NCBI GenBank assembly: GCA_047921455.1
Contig: JBLRWC010000006.1
Coordinates: 1-64,000, forward strand
Direction: 5' to 3'
DNA length: 64,000 nucleotides
DNA from: XN24 sp047921455
GTDB taxonomy: Bacteria > Pseudomonadota > Gammaproteobacteria > Steroidobacterales > XN24
The notes under the pieces were generated by a model. The model did no database searches. It was not told the DNA's origin and worked only from the letters and a program-made list of their open reading frames with translations. Shown here piece by piece: positions 32,448 through 40,994 of the stretch. How positions within the stretch are numbered: the first letter of the stretch is position 1; every line of letters begins with the position of its first letter. A program made the translations under genes and the position numbers.

Positions 32448-33806
32448 TCAGTTATCCGGCAGCGGCTCCAGCAACGTGGCGACCATCCGGCCGGCGCGAG
32501 CGTAATCTACTGCCGCCGCGTCATCGATGCCGACGGTCAACTCCAGCAGGATTTCCTCCTGGATGCGGCCACGTTGCTGCGCCTCGGCGTAGGGGACGTC
32601 GTCGCGGAACATGACCAGCGCATAGCGCGGTGCGAATCGTTCCGGGAAGCGATTCTCCAGCTCGAAGGCGACCCGCTGGCGCAGCAGGAAGCCGGGATCG
32701 CGCACCGAGTCGCGCATCTCCACGTAGTTCTCGAGCGCCATGTCGGCGATGGCATCGGCATTCGGCTTGCGTCGGGCCGAGAACAGCTCAAAGGTGCGCG
32801 CCCAGTCGCCGCCGGTCTCGTCAAAACAGTTGTCGAGTTCCAGGCAATCCTCGAAGGCGCAATTCATGCCCTGGCCGTGAAAGGGCACGATCGCATGGGC
32901 GGCGTCTCCCAGCAGCACCGCCCGTCCGTCCAGGTGCCACGGTGCACAGCGAACCGTGCCCAGCAGGCCGGTCGGATTGGCGAAGAAGTCATCCTCCAGG
33001 GCATGAATCTTTCCCGCCACATCGGGAAATTCGCGGTCGAAAAAGCTCTGCACGGCGGCCGGCGTCGCCAGCCGGGCGAACGAGGCGGGGCCTTCGTGCG
33101 GCAAAAACAACGTCACGGTAAAGCTGCCGTCATGGTTCGGCAGCGCGATCAGCATATGACCGCCGCGCGGCCAGATGTGCAGCGCGTTGGTCTCCATGCG
33201 ATGGCGCCCGAGCCCGTTGGCCAGGATGCGCAGCTCCTTGTAGCCATGGGACAGCAGTTCCTCGCTGGCCGTGTAGCCGGGCAGCGTGGTCAAGGTCTTG
33301 CGCAGCACCGAGGCAGCGCCGTCGGCGCCGATGCACGGTGTCAGCGGCACGCTCTCGCGCTGCCCGCTGGCTGCGTCCTCGAACTCGATGCGGTCGGCGT
33401 CGAGGTCCACCGACGCGCACCGCATGCCGAAGCGCAGTGCCACGCCGGCCTCCTCGGCCGCATCGAGCAACAGGGCATTCAGGCCGGGGCGGGACACCGA
33501 GTAGATGACTTCGTGAGCGCGCTGGCCGTAGGGTTGCAGGTCCAGCGGGCCATCGACGGGGTGGATCATGCGTCCACGCATGACGGTCAGCAGCTTGCCG
33601 ACCTTCGTCTCGAGCCCGGCATGGCGCAGCGGCTTCAGGCCGCGGTTGGCCAGCGCAAGGTTGATCGAGCGCCCCGCCGGCTGCGGCACCCGGCGCAGGT
33701 CCTCGCGGCGCTCGTAGAGCGTCACTTCGAGGCCGCGCCGCGCCATGAAGATGGCCGCCAGCGTGCCACCCAGGCCGGCGCCGATGATGGTAAGCCGGTC
33801 GCTCAT
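32448..33806 (-). CDS. kmo: Kynurenine 3-monooxygenase
   Basis: A 452-residue FAD monooxygenase that hydroxylates L-kynurenine to 3-hydroxykynurenine with NADPH and oxygen. The FAD motif IIGAGLGGTLAAIFMARRG is at the N-terminus, and the second flavin motif GDAAHAIVPFHGQGMNCAFED is near residue 300. RSINLALANRGLKPL near 45-60 is characteristic of KMO. It is the last gene of the kyn operon; its start overlaps the stop of kynU by four bases. Confidence 0.95.
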   Translation of the reverse strand: MSDRLTIIGAGLGGTLAAIFMARRGLEVTLYERREDLRRVPQPAGRSINLALANRGLKPLRHAGLETKVGKLLTVMRGRMIHPVDGPLDLQPYGQRAHEVIYSVSRPGLNALLLDAAEEAGVALRFGMRCASVDLDADRIEFEDAASGQRESVPLTPCIGADGAASVLRKTLTTLPGYTASEELLSHGYKELRILANGLGRHRMETNALHIWPRGGHMLIALPNHDGSFTVTLFLPHEGPASFARLATPAAVQSFFDREFPDVAGKIHALEDDFFANPTGLLGTVRCAPWHLDGRAVLLGDAAHAIVPFHGQGMNCAFEDCLELDNCFDETGGDWARTFELFSARRKPNADAIADMALENYVEMRDSVRDPGFLLRQRVAFELENRFPERFAPRYALVMFRDDVPYAEAQQRGRIQEEILLELTVGIDDAAAVDYARAGRMVATLLEPLPDN

Positions 33807-35062
33807 TGCAGCGCCTCCTGCAGCACGGCCACGAAGCGCTCGATATCCGCAAAGCGGTTATAAAGGGGCACTGGCGCCACGCGGATGACATCGGGTTCGC
33901 GCCAGTCGCACACCACGCCGGCAGTACCAAGCCTGGCAAACGCAGCGCGGCCCGCCGCCGCGCCGTCGCGTACGCGCAAGGACAGTTGGCAGCCGCGCCG
34001 TGCGGCGTCCCGCGGCGTCAGAATGGTCACCTCGTCCGCCAGGACTTCATCCAGGCGGCGTTCCAGCAGTGCGGTCAGCGCCACTGACTTGGCCCGCAAC
34101 TTTGCCATGCCCGCGGCGGTAAAGAGCTCGAGCGAAGCCAGCAAGGGCGCCATGCCGAGGACTGGCGGGTTGGAGAGTTGCCAGCCGTCGGCGCCCGGCA
34201 TGGCGTTGAAGTCCGGCGCCATGCGAAAACGCGCCGCCTTGTCGTGGCCCCACCAGCCCGCGAAGCGCGGCACCGAGGCGTCGTTGCCGTGGCGCTCGTG
34301 CACGAAAGCGCCGGCCACGGCGCCTGGACCGCCGTTCAGGTACTTGTAGCTGCACCAGGCGGCGAAATCGGCGTCGGCGTCGTGCAGCGCCAGCGGCAGG
34401 TTGCCGATGGCATGGGCCAGGTCCCAGCCGGCGATCGCGCCGACCGCATGGGCCTCGGCGGTGAGCATCGCGATATCCAGCGCTTCGCCGGACAGGTATT
34501 GCACGCCGGGCAGCAACACCATCGCCAACGCGCCGCCGGCCTCCCGGATGGCAGCCGCAATGTCCGCGTCGCGCAAATGCGTTTCGCCGGCGCGCCGGCC
34601 GACCTCGATCAGTGCGTCGGCCGGATCCAGTCCGTGGTGGCGCAGCTGGGAAACCACGGCATAACGATCGGAGGGAAAAGCCGAGCGCTCGATAAGCAGC
34701 TTGTAGCGCGACGTCGTGGGCCGGAAAAAGCTCACCATCAGCAGGTGCAGGTTGACGGTCAGGCCGTTCATGCACACGACCTCGTGCTCGTGGGCCCCGG
34801 CCAGTGCCGCAAGCGGCGCCGCGAACAGCTCGTGGTAGTCCTTCCAGGGTCGCTGGCCGCGGAAGTGTCCTTCCACGCCAAAGCGCCGCCAGGCATCCAG
34901 CTCCTCTTCGAGATAACGCGCCGCGCGCTTCGGTTGCAGCCCCAGCGAGTTACCACAGAGATACACGCACTCGCCGTCGCCATGCGGCGGCACATGAAAT
35001 TGTGCGCGGAATTCCGCCAGCGGATCGTGCACGTCGAGCGTGGCGGCGTCTGGCGCGTTCAT
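33803..35062 (-). CDS. kynU: Kynureninase
   Basis: A 419-residue PLP enzyme that cleaves kynurenine or 3-hydroxykynurenine to (3-hydroxy)anthranilate and alanine. The PLP-lysine motif is AAWCSYKYLNGGPG (Lys240), and the phosphate/aspartate region is GAIAGWDLAHAIGNLPL near 208-225. YLCGNSLGLQPK near 34-45 is a family signature. The ATG at 35062 overlaps the stop of the formamidase-like gene (ATGA), which fixes the start. Confidence 0.95.
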   Translation of the reverse strand: MNAPDAATLDVHDPLAEFRAQFHVPPHGDGECVYLCGNSLGLQPKRAARYLEEELDAWRRFGVEGHFRGQRPWKDYHELFAAPLAALAGAHEHEVVCMNGLTVNLHLLMVSFFRPTTSRYKLLIERSAFPSDRYAVVSQLRHHGLDPADALIEVGRRAGETHLRDADIAAAIREAGGALAMVLLPGVQYLSGEALDIAMLTAEAHAVGAIAGWDLAHAIGNLPLALHDADADFAAWCSYKYLNGGPGAVAGAFVHERHGNDASVPRFAGWWGHDKAARFRMAPDFNAMPGADGWQLSNPPVLGMAPLLASLELFTAAGMAKLRAKSVALTALLERRLDEVLADEVTILTPRDAARRGCQLSLRVRDGAAAGRAAFARLGTAGVVCDWREPDVIRVAPVPLYNRFADIERFVAVLQEALQ

Positions 35063-35904
35063 GCGGGCGCCAGCGGGAACAGCACCGGGCGCGACGGCAC
35101 GGCGTCGCTGACCCACGGAGCAAGTTGCAGGGACAAGGCGTACAGTCCGTCCGGCAGCGCATCCGGGGCGAAGATCATTTCGGTGATGGTGGCGTCCGGA
35201 CGGCTGACCGCCGCGGCGGCGCGGCTGTCCACCGGCATGCCGAAGAATACGCGGTGGCCGGTCAGCCGGCCTTCATCCAGCACGCGGTCCACGGACGGCA
35301 GGTCGGTGAGCAGGTGGCGGACCCCGTGGTCGAGCAACAGCGCCATGGCCTGGCGCGAAAAATACGGCGGCAAGGGCGGCGTCATCCAGTCACGCGCCTG
35401 TTTGCCCGCGTCGTTCGGCAACGTGCGTACCACGACGGCTTCGACCGCCGCGGCGCCGATCGCGGCCAACGCAGGGGCCAGCGCGCGGGCCGTGATGAGG
35501 TGGTCACCCGGATGCGGCGCGGGGTCGCTGGTTTCGGTGGCGTCCGCGGCATCCTCGGCCACCACGGAGATCAGCGCCGCGAGATACAGCGGCCGCAGCG
35601 CACTCGTGTGCACCGTCAGCCGCTCGTCGGTCAGGTGCCCGGGGCCTTCCGTGTGGGTGCCGTTGCAGTGAGGTACCAGTGTGACCGCTTCGCAGTTGCA
35701 GCTGCCGCCGCGGCGCGCATCGCCGATGAACCCTCCCGCCACCAAGGGTTCGGCGCGCGCAGCGGGCGCACCGAAGTGGGTCGGTTGCGGGCCGCCGTGC
35801 AGTTCGAGCGGAATTGCCAGCGACACGCCACCGGCGGTCTCCACGGTGAAGCGCCGGCCGGCATGCGCCAGCGACAGCTGCGTCACTGTATCGACGTCGC
35901 TCAC
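35059..35904 (-). CDS. Kynurenine formamidase-like cyclase-family hydrolase
   Basis: A 281-residue metal-dependent hydrolase of the cyclase family (PF04199), by context the N-formylkynurenine hydrolase. The metal motif is PHCNGTHTEGPGHL: His79, His84, Glu86 and His90, with Glu where the common bacterial KynB motif HxGTHxDxPxH has Asp. It is longer than typical KynB (about 210 residues). The start is taken as the GTG at 35904, which overlaps the stop of the ACMS decarboxylase gene (GTGA). An upstream ATG at 35937 would lie inside that gene. Confidence 0.82.
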   Translation of the reverse strand: MSDVDTVTQLSLAHAGRRFTVETAGGVSLAIPLELHGGPQPTHFGAPAARAEPLVAGGFIGDARRGGSCNCEAVTLVPHCNGTHTEGPGHLTDERLTVHTSALRPLYLAALISVVAEDAADATETSDPAPHPGDHLITARALAPALAAIGAAAVEAVVVRTLPNDAGKQARDWMTPPLPPYFSRQAMALLLDHGVRHLLTDLPSVDRVLDEGRLTGHRVFFGMPVDSRAAAAVSRPDATITEMIFAPDALPDGLYALSLQLAPWVSDAVPSRPVLFPLAPA

Positions 35905-36932
35905 CGGCGGAAGCGCTCCGCATCCAGGTTGAGCCATTCCAGCGCGGTACCGGACAACAAGCGTCGCTTCTCCTCGGCCGAGAGGTCATGCATTTGTTCG
36001 ATCATCTGACCCGGTTCGGTTTCGCCGAGTGGAAAGGGATAATCACTGCCCAGCGCGATGTTTTCTACGCCCATGAGGTTGATCATGAAGCGTAGCAGGT
36101 TGGGATCGTGCACCAGCGAGTCGACATAAAAACGCCCGAGATAGTCGCGCGGGTTCTTGTCACTGTCCGCCGCCACGAGGTCGGGGCGTACCTTGAAACC
36201 GTGCTCGATGCGGCCGAGCGTCGCGGGGAAGGCGCCGCCGCCGTGCGCGAACAGCACGCGCAGGCCCGGCAGCCGCTCGAACACGCCGCCGAAGATCATC
36301 GAGCAGATCGACAGCGAGGTCTCCGCGGGCATACCGACCAACCAGGGCAGCCAGTACTTCGGCATGCGCTCGCGGCCCAGCATGTCCCACGGGTGTACGA
36401 AGACTGCGGCGCCAAGATCGCGCGCGGCTTCAAAGACCGGGAAGAGGTCGGGGTGATCGAGATTCATTTCGTTGACATGCGAGCCGATCTCGATGCCCGC
36501 GAGGCCGAGTTCTTGCACGCAGCGCTCGAGCTCCCGGATCGCCAGGTCGGGCGCCTGCATCGGCACCGTGCCGAGGCCGATGAACCGGTGCGGGCAAGCG
36601 GCGACCAGGCTCGCGACGTGGTCGTTGAGCAGCTTTGCCAGGTCCAAAGCGTCGGCCGGCCGTGCCCAATAACTGAACATGATCGGCACGGTGGACAGCA
36701 CCTGCACGTGGACGCCGTGACCGTCGCAGTCGGTGATGCGTTGCGCGGGATCCCAGCAGTTCGATTGCACCTCGCGGAAGAACTTGCCGTCCTTGAGCAT
36801 GTGGGCGCAGCCGGGGCCGTGCTCGGCCAGTTGGACCCAGCCACCATAGCCGTATCGGGCCTGCAGGTCGGGCCAGCCCGGCGGCAGGACGTGAGTGTGA
36901 ACGTCAATTTTCAGCGGCGGCGTGTCGCTCAT
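35901..36932 (-). CDS. 2-amino-3-carboxymuconate-6-semialdehyde decarboxylase
   Basis: A 343-residue amidohydrolase-fold decarboxylase (ACMSD/NbaD) that converts ACMS to 2-aminomuconate semialdehyde. The zinc site is formed by KIDVHTHVLPP (His12, His14), the histidines in FVHPWDMLG and FAHGGGAFP, and the aspartate in LGSDYPFPLGE near 300. LLSGTALEWLNL near the C-terminus is typical. The ATG at 36932 gives the conserved N-terminus; the longer frame to 37025 overlaps the dioxygenase gene. Confidence 0.93.
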   Translation of the reverse strand: MSDTPPLKIDVHTHVLPPGWPDLQARYGYGGWVQLAEHGPGCAHMLKDGKFFREVQSNCWDPAQRITDCDGHGVHVQVLSTVPIMFSYWARPADALDLAKLLNDHVASLVAACPHRFIGLGTVPMQAPDLAIRELERCVQELGLAGIEIGSHVNEMNLDHPDLFPVFEAARDLGAAVFVHPWDMLGRERMPKYWLPWLVGMPAETSLSICSMIFGGVFERLPGLRVLFAHGGGAFPATLGRIEHGFKVRPDLVAADSDKNPRDYLGRFYVDSLVHDPNLLRFMINLMGVENIALGSDYPFPLGETEPGQMIEQMHDLSAEEKRRLLSGTALEWLNLDAERFRR

Positions 36933-36954
36933 TGCGTGGCGGTCAACGTCGCGG

Positions 36955-37467
36955 TCAGCGCGGCGGCATCTCGTGGCCGCATTCAGCGCAGTGCCGGTTG
37001 GCGGCCGTGCCATAGAAGCGATCAAACACGGGCGGCAGCTGCGTCACGATGTCGTGCACGTGCAGGAATTCCTCGTACAGCTTGTGGCCGCAATTTTCGC
37101 AGAACCACATGAACCCGTCCTGTTCCTCGGGTCCCCGGCGCCGCTCGATCACCATGCCGACGGTGTCGGCGTAACGCTGGGGCGAGTGCGGCACCTCGGC
37201 GGGCAGCAGCAGCATCTCGCCGGCGCGGATCGGGATGTCCACGATCTGGCCGTCCTGCACGGTCTTGAGCAGCATGTCTCCCTCGAGCTGGTAAAAGAAT
37301 TCCTCGCCCGGATCCCAGTGGTAATCCGTGCGGCTGTTCGGACCACCGACCACCATGACAATAAACTCGGCATCCTCGAACACGACCTGGTTGCACACGG
37401 GTGGCTTGAGCTTGTGACGATGCTCTGCGAGCCACTCCTGGAAGTTGAAGGCGCGTAAGGCTTGCAT
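36955..37467 (-). CDS. 3-hydroxyanthranilate 3,4-dioxygenase
   Basis: A 170-residue cupin dioxygenase that opens the ring of 3-hydroxyanthranilate to ACMS. The catalytic iron ligands are His50 and Glu56 (DYHWDPGEEFFYQ) and His94 (VPHSPQRY). A second, rubredoxin-like iron site typical of bacterial enzymes is visible as Cys123-x-x-Cys126 (FCENCGH) and Cys160-x-x-Cys163 (HCAECGH). The start lies one base from the stop of the RidA-type gene. Confidence 0.95.
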   Translation of the reverse strand: MQALRAFNFQEWLAEHRHKLKPPVCNQVVFEDAEFIVMVVGGPNSRTDYHWDPGEEFFYQLEGDMLLKTVQDGQIVDIPIRAGEMLLLPAEVPHSPQRYADTVGMVIERRRGPEEQDGFMWFCENCGHKLYEEFLHVHDIVTQLPPVFDRFYGTAANRHCAECGHEMPPR

Positions 37468-37468
37468 G

Positions 37469-37888
37469 TCAGTCCTCCACGATCGCGATGCACTTCAGCT
37501 CGATGGCAATGGGCGTTGGCAGGCGCGAGATCTCGACGGTGGTGCGGCAGGGCGGATCGACCGGGAAGTACTCGGCCCACAGGCGATTGAACGTCTCGAA
37601 GTCGTGCTGCATATCGGTCAAAAAAACCGTCACGTCCACCAGGCGCTCCCAGCTCGAGCCAGCCGCCTCGAGTACCGCGCGCGTGTTTGCGAACACGGCA
37701 TGGCACTGCAGCTCGATATCGTGGTCCACGATGCGGCCAGTCGCGTCGAGGGTCACGCCCGGAATCGGCCCGCCACCCGGTGCGCGCGGGCCCAGGCCCG
37801 AAAGGAACAGCAGCTTGCCGACCCGGCGTGCGTGCGGGTAGTGGCCGACCGGTGGGGGGGCGGTGCGGGTCGTGGTGCTGTCGCTCAT
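37469..37888 (-). CDS. RidA-family protein, probable 2-aminomuconate deaminase
   Basis: A 139-residue Rid/YjgF-fold protein. The conserved arginine is in PCRTTVEISRLPTPIAIELKCIAIV near 112-136, with VTVFLTDMQHDFETFN in the middle. In kynurenine and aminophenol gene clusters this Rid branch is the 2-aminomuconate deaminase (AmnD/NbaF type), which releases ammonia to give 4-oxalocrotonate. The position between the ALDH and dioxygenase genes supports that role. It ends one base before the dioxygenase start. Confidence 0.85.
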   Translation of the reverse strand: MSDSTTTRTAPPPVGHYPHARRVGKLLFLSGLGPRAPGGGPIPGVTLDATGRIVDHDIELQCHAVFANTRAVLEAAGSSWERLVDVTVFLTDMQHDFETFNRLWAEYFPVDPPCRTTVEISRLPTPIAIELKCIAIVED

Positions 37889-37889
37889 T

Positions 37890-39347
37890 TCAGTCGTAAC
37901 TCACGCAGACGTTCTTGGCTTCGGTGAAAAACCGCATGGCCTCGAAGCCGCCCTCGCGGCCGAGACCCGAGTTCTTCATGCCGCCCAGTGGAGTGCGCAG
38001 GTCGCGCACCATCCAGCAGTTGACCCACACCATGCCGGCCTCGACGCGTGCTGCCACGCGGTGGCAGCGACCGATATCCCGGCCCCAGATGGACGTGGCC
38101 AGGCCGTAGGAGACGCCATTGGCCAGTGCCACGGCGTCATCCTCATCCTTGAAGGGCGCCAGCGTCGCCACCGGGCCGAAAATTTCTTCCTGGTTCGTGC
38201 GGCATTCCGGCGAGAGATTCTCGAACAGCGCGGGCGACACGAACCAGCCGTCCCGGCAACGTTCGCCGGGTGGCGTGAACGCTTCACCGCCGCACAGCAA
38301 GCGACCGCCCTCGGCCTGTGCGACGGCAATATGATCGAGCACCTTTTGACGATGTTGCGCGGAAATCAGTGCACCTTGTTCGGTCGCCGGGTCATGCGGG
38401 TCGCCCACTCGCATGGCGCGCACGCGTTGTACGAGCGCGTCACGGAAACGCTCGTAAAGCGGCGCTTCGACGAGAATGCGGGAACCGCACATGCAAACCT
38501 GGCCCTGGTTGGTGAAGGCCGCGCGCAACACGCCCTCCAGGGTGCGCTCGAAATCACAGTCCGCGAACACGATGGTCGGGTTTTTGCCGCCAAGTTCCAG
38601 CGATACCTTTCTGAAGGACGGCGCGACGGCCTGTGCGATCGATGCGCCGGTACGCGTGCCGCCGGTGAAGGAGATGGCGCGAATTGCCGGGTCGGCCACG
38701 AGTTGTTGGCCGATGCCGGCGCCCTGTCCGTGGAGCATGTTCAGCACGCCGGGCGGCAGCCCTGCCTCGATGCAAAGCTCCGCCAACAGGCCGGCCGTGA
38801 CGGGCGCCAGTTCGGATGGCTTCGCAATGACGCAGTTGCCGGCCGCCAGCGCCGGGGCGATTTTCCAGCTCAGCAGGTAAAGCGGCAGATTCCAGGGCGA
38901 AATGCAGCCGACCACCCCGAGCGGCTCCCGCAGCGTGAAGTTGACGCCCGCATCGCCCATCGGGTGCGATTCGCTGGCGAACTGGGTCGCGGCCGCCGCA
39001 AAAAAACGCAGGTTGGCAGCGACCCGCGGGATGTCGGCGTTGCGGGCGAGCGACAGCGGCTTGCCGGTATCGGTGGATTCGGCTTCGGCAAGTTGTTCGG
39101 CACGGCTCTCGACCAGGTCAGCCAATGCGTTCAGCCAGCCGGCGCGTACCGCGGATCCGGCGCGGCGCCATTCGGGTTGGGCCAGGCGCGCGGCGGCGAT
39201 CGCCTGCTGGAGGTCGGCGGCGCTGCTGTCTGCCACGCGACCGCAAGCCTGGCCCGTGGCGGGCTCGTACAGTTCCAGCCAGTCGTCTCCGCTGGGCGGC
39301 TGCAGCCGCCCGTCGATGTAGTTGTAAACCTCCAGCGGCGCGGTCAC
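37890..39347 (-). CDS. 2-aminomuconic semialdehyde dehydrogenase (ALDH family)
   Basis: A 485-residue NAD-dependent aldehyde dehydrogenase. The catalytic Cys285 is in NQGQVCMCGSR, the general base Glu251 in SLELGGKNP, and the cofactor segment is ISPWNLPLYLLSWKIAPALA near 149-168. Sequence and context fit the AmnC/NbaE branch that oxidises 2-aminomuconate semialdehyde to 2-aminomuconate. The start is the GTG at 39347 overlapping the SDR stop (GTGA); the open frame further upstream lies inside the SDR gene. Confidence 0.9.
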   Translation of the reverse strand: MTAPLEVYNYIDGRLQPPSGDDWLELYEPATGQACGRVADSSAADLQQAIAAARLAQPEWRRAGSAVRAGWLNALADLVESRAEQLAEAESTDTGKPLSLARNADIPRVAANLRFFAAAATQFASESHPMGDAGVNFTLREPLGVVGCISPWNLPLYLLSWKIAPALAAGNCVIAKPSELAPVTAGLLAELCIEAGLPPGVLNMLHGQGAGIGQQLVADPAIRAISFTGGTRTGASIAQAVAPSFRKVSLELGGKNPTIVFADCDFERTLEGVLRAAFTNQGQVCMCGSRILVEAPLYERFRDALVQRVRAMRVGDPHDPATEQGALISAQHRQKVLDHIAVAQAEGGRLLCGGEAFTPPGERCRDGWFVSPALFENLSPECRTNQEEIFGPVATLAPFKDEDDAVALANGVSYGLATSIWGRDIGRCHRVAARVEAGMVWVNCWMVRDLRTPLGGMKNSGLGREGGFEAMRFFTEAKNVCVSYD

Positions 39348-40126
39348 AGGCTCGCCATGCGTCCGCCGTCCACCGGCACGTTGATGCCGTTGATATAGGC
39401 CGCTTGCGGCGAGGCGAGGAAGCCGACGGCAAAGGCAATTTCCTCCGGCCGGGCAAAGCGGCCGGTCGGCACCTGCGCCAGCGCGGCGCGCTCGATTTCT
39501 TCGACATTGCCGCCGCCTTTCTCGGCGCGCTGCTTGAAGAGATAGTCCAGCCGTTCCGTGCTGGTAAAGCCCGGCAGCACATTGTTCACCGTGATGCTGT
39601 GCGGCGCGAGTTCCCGCGACACGGTTTTTGCCCAGCTCGCCATGGCGGCACGGATGGTATTGGACACGCCCAGGCCGGGGATCGGCTCTTTTACCGAGGT
39701 CGAAATAATATTGATGATGCGGCCATAACCGGCCTTCTTCATGCCGGGGACCAGGGCCTGGGCCGCGATCTGGGCGGCCACCAGGTGCTGCCTGAACGCC
39801 GCCTCGAATTCTGCCGGCTTGGCGTCGTAGGCAGTCCCGGCGGCAGGCCCGCCGGTGTTGTTGACGAGCACGTGCACCGGGCCCGCGGCAGCGAGGGCAG
39901 CAAAGGCGCGCTCCACCGCGGCACTGTCCAGGAAGTCCACGGCACAAACTTCGTGTCGTGCCGTGCCGCCCGGCAGCTTGGCGGCCACCGCCTGCAGGGC
40001 CTGTTCGTCACGCGCGACCAGCGTCAGCGTCGCTCCCATATCGGCCAGCACCGTGGCGATCGCGCGGCCGATGCCCCGGCTGGCACCACAGACCACGGCG
40101 CGGCGTCCCTCGAGACTTAGTTCCAT
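39344..40126 (-). CDS. SDR-fold protein with altered catalytic site, first gene of the kyn operon
   Basis: A 260-residue SDR with an intact cofactor motif (CGASRGIG at 13-20) and NNTG at 89-92, but with the active-site Tyr-x-x-x-Lys replaced. Where YxxxK should stand the sequence is GLGVSNTIRAAM, giving Ser155 and Arg159. The preceding serine region (IISTSVKEP) is kept. A group of 3-oxoacyl-ACP-reductase-like SDRs shares this change, so the protein may do non-redox chemistry or use another acid/base. It has four-base overlap with the ALDH gene. The 31 bases between its start and apaH contain no clear promoter, so readthrough from apaGH is possible. Confidence 0.8.
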   Translation of the reverse strand: MELSLEGRRAVVCGASRGIGRAIATVLADMGATLTLVARDEQALQAVAAKLPGGTARHEVCAVDFLDSAAVERAFAALAAAGPVHVLVNNTGGPAAGTAYDAKPAEFEAAFRQHLVAAQIAAQALVPGMKKAGYGRIINIISTSVKEPIPGLGVSNTIRAAMASWAKTVSRELAPHSITVNNVLPGFTSTERLDYLFKQRAEKGGGNVEEIERAALAQVPTGRFARPEEIAFAVGFLASPQAAYINGINVPVDGGRMASL

Positions 40127-40157
40127 GTTGCAGCTCCCCCTCCCGTGTTAACCGATT

Positions 40158-40994
40158 TTACCCGTCGCGCGGATCCCACAAGGGTGGTCCGCATTCGATG
40201 CTGGTCCGCACCTCGTCGTCCAGCCGCAGCGCCGTCAGCCGACCACCGTATACGCAGCCCGTGTCGACGCTGAAGGCGCCGTCGTGGGCGATCTCGCCCA
40301 GCAGCGACCAGTGCCCGAAGACCAGGCGCAGTCCTGCGCTGCGCCGACCGGGGAAGCGGTACCATGGAATCAGCTCCGCACTCGCTCGCTCGAGCGTACC
40401 CTTGCTGGCCAGTTCCAGGCTGCCGTCCGGCCGTAAAAAGCGCATTCGCGTCAGCGCATTGACAATATAGCGCAGCCGATCGATGCCCTCGAGCGCCGGG
40501 TCCCACCGGGCCGGCTCATTGCCATACATATGCTGCAGAAATTCCACCACCTGGTCGCCTCGCAGCACAGCCTCCAGTTCGGCAGCTGCGGCGCGTGCAT
40601 CGGCCAGGTCCCATTGCGGCGGCAGGCCGGCGTGCACCATGGTGAAGTCGAGCGCCGCGTCGTGGTGCAGCATGGGCCGGCGGCGGAGCCAGTCCAGCAG
40701 TTCATCGCAATCGTCGGCCTCGAGGACTTGCTGCAGCGTGTCGCGCTTTTTTCTTGGCCGGTTGTCCGCGTAACCGGTCGCCAACAGGTGCAGGTCATGG
40801 TTGCCGAGGACCGTGACCGCAAGCTCGCCAAGCGAGCGCAGGTACCGCAGGGTGGCCAGTGAGGCGGGGCCGCGATTGACGAGATCGCCGGTCAACCAGA
40901 GCCGGTCACGTGCCGGGTCGAACGCAATCCGGTCGAGCAGCCGCTGGAGGGGTTCGAGACAGCCCTGCAGATCGCCGATGGCGTACACGGCCAT
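40158..40994 (-). CDS. apaH: Symmetrical diadenosine tetraphosphatase
   Basis: A 278-residue metallophosphoesterase that hydrolyses Ap4A to two ADP. The metal-binding motifs are GDLQGC at 7-12, GDLVNRGP near 36-43, GNHDLHLLA near 65, the histidine in TMVHAGLPP near 120, and FGHWS near 225. The start overlaps the apaG stop by one base (TGATG). Confidence 0.95.
   Translation of the reverse strand: MAVYAIGDLQGCLEPLQRLLDRIAFDPARDRLWLTGDLVNRGPASLATLRYLRSLGELAVTVLGNHDLHLLATGYADNRPRKKRDTLQQVLEADDCDELLDWLRRRPMLHHDAALDFTMVHAGLPPQWDLADARAAAAELEAVLRGDQVVEFLQHMYGNEPARWDPALEGIDRLRYIVNALTRMRFLRPDGSLELASKGTLERASAELIPWYRFPGRRSAGLRLVFGHWSLLGEIAHDGAFSVDTGCVYGGRLTALRLDDEVRTSIECGPPLWDPRDG

Noticed and set aside
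36108..37112. Long open frame on the plus strand across the ACMS decarboxylase gene.
   Set aside because: High GC content creates long antisense frames. The minus-strand frame carries all zinc-site motifs and operon overlaps.
37863..39398. Plus-strand open frame of 511 codons opposite the aldehyde dehydrogenase.
   Set aside because: Antisense shadow of a gene with intact catalytic Cys and Glu motifs; no recognisable domain in the plus frame.
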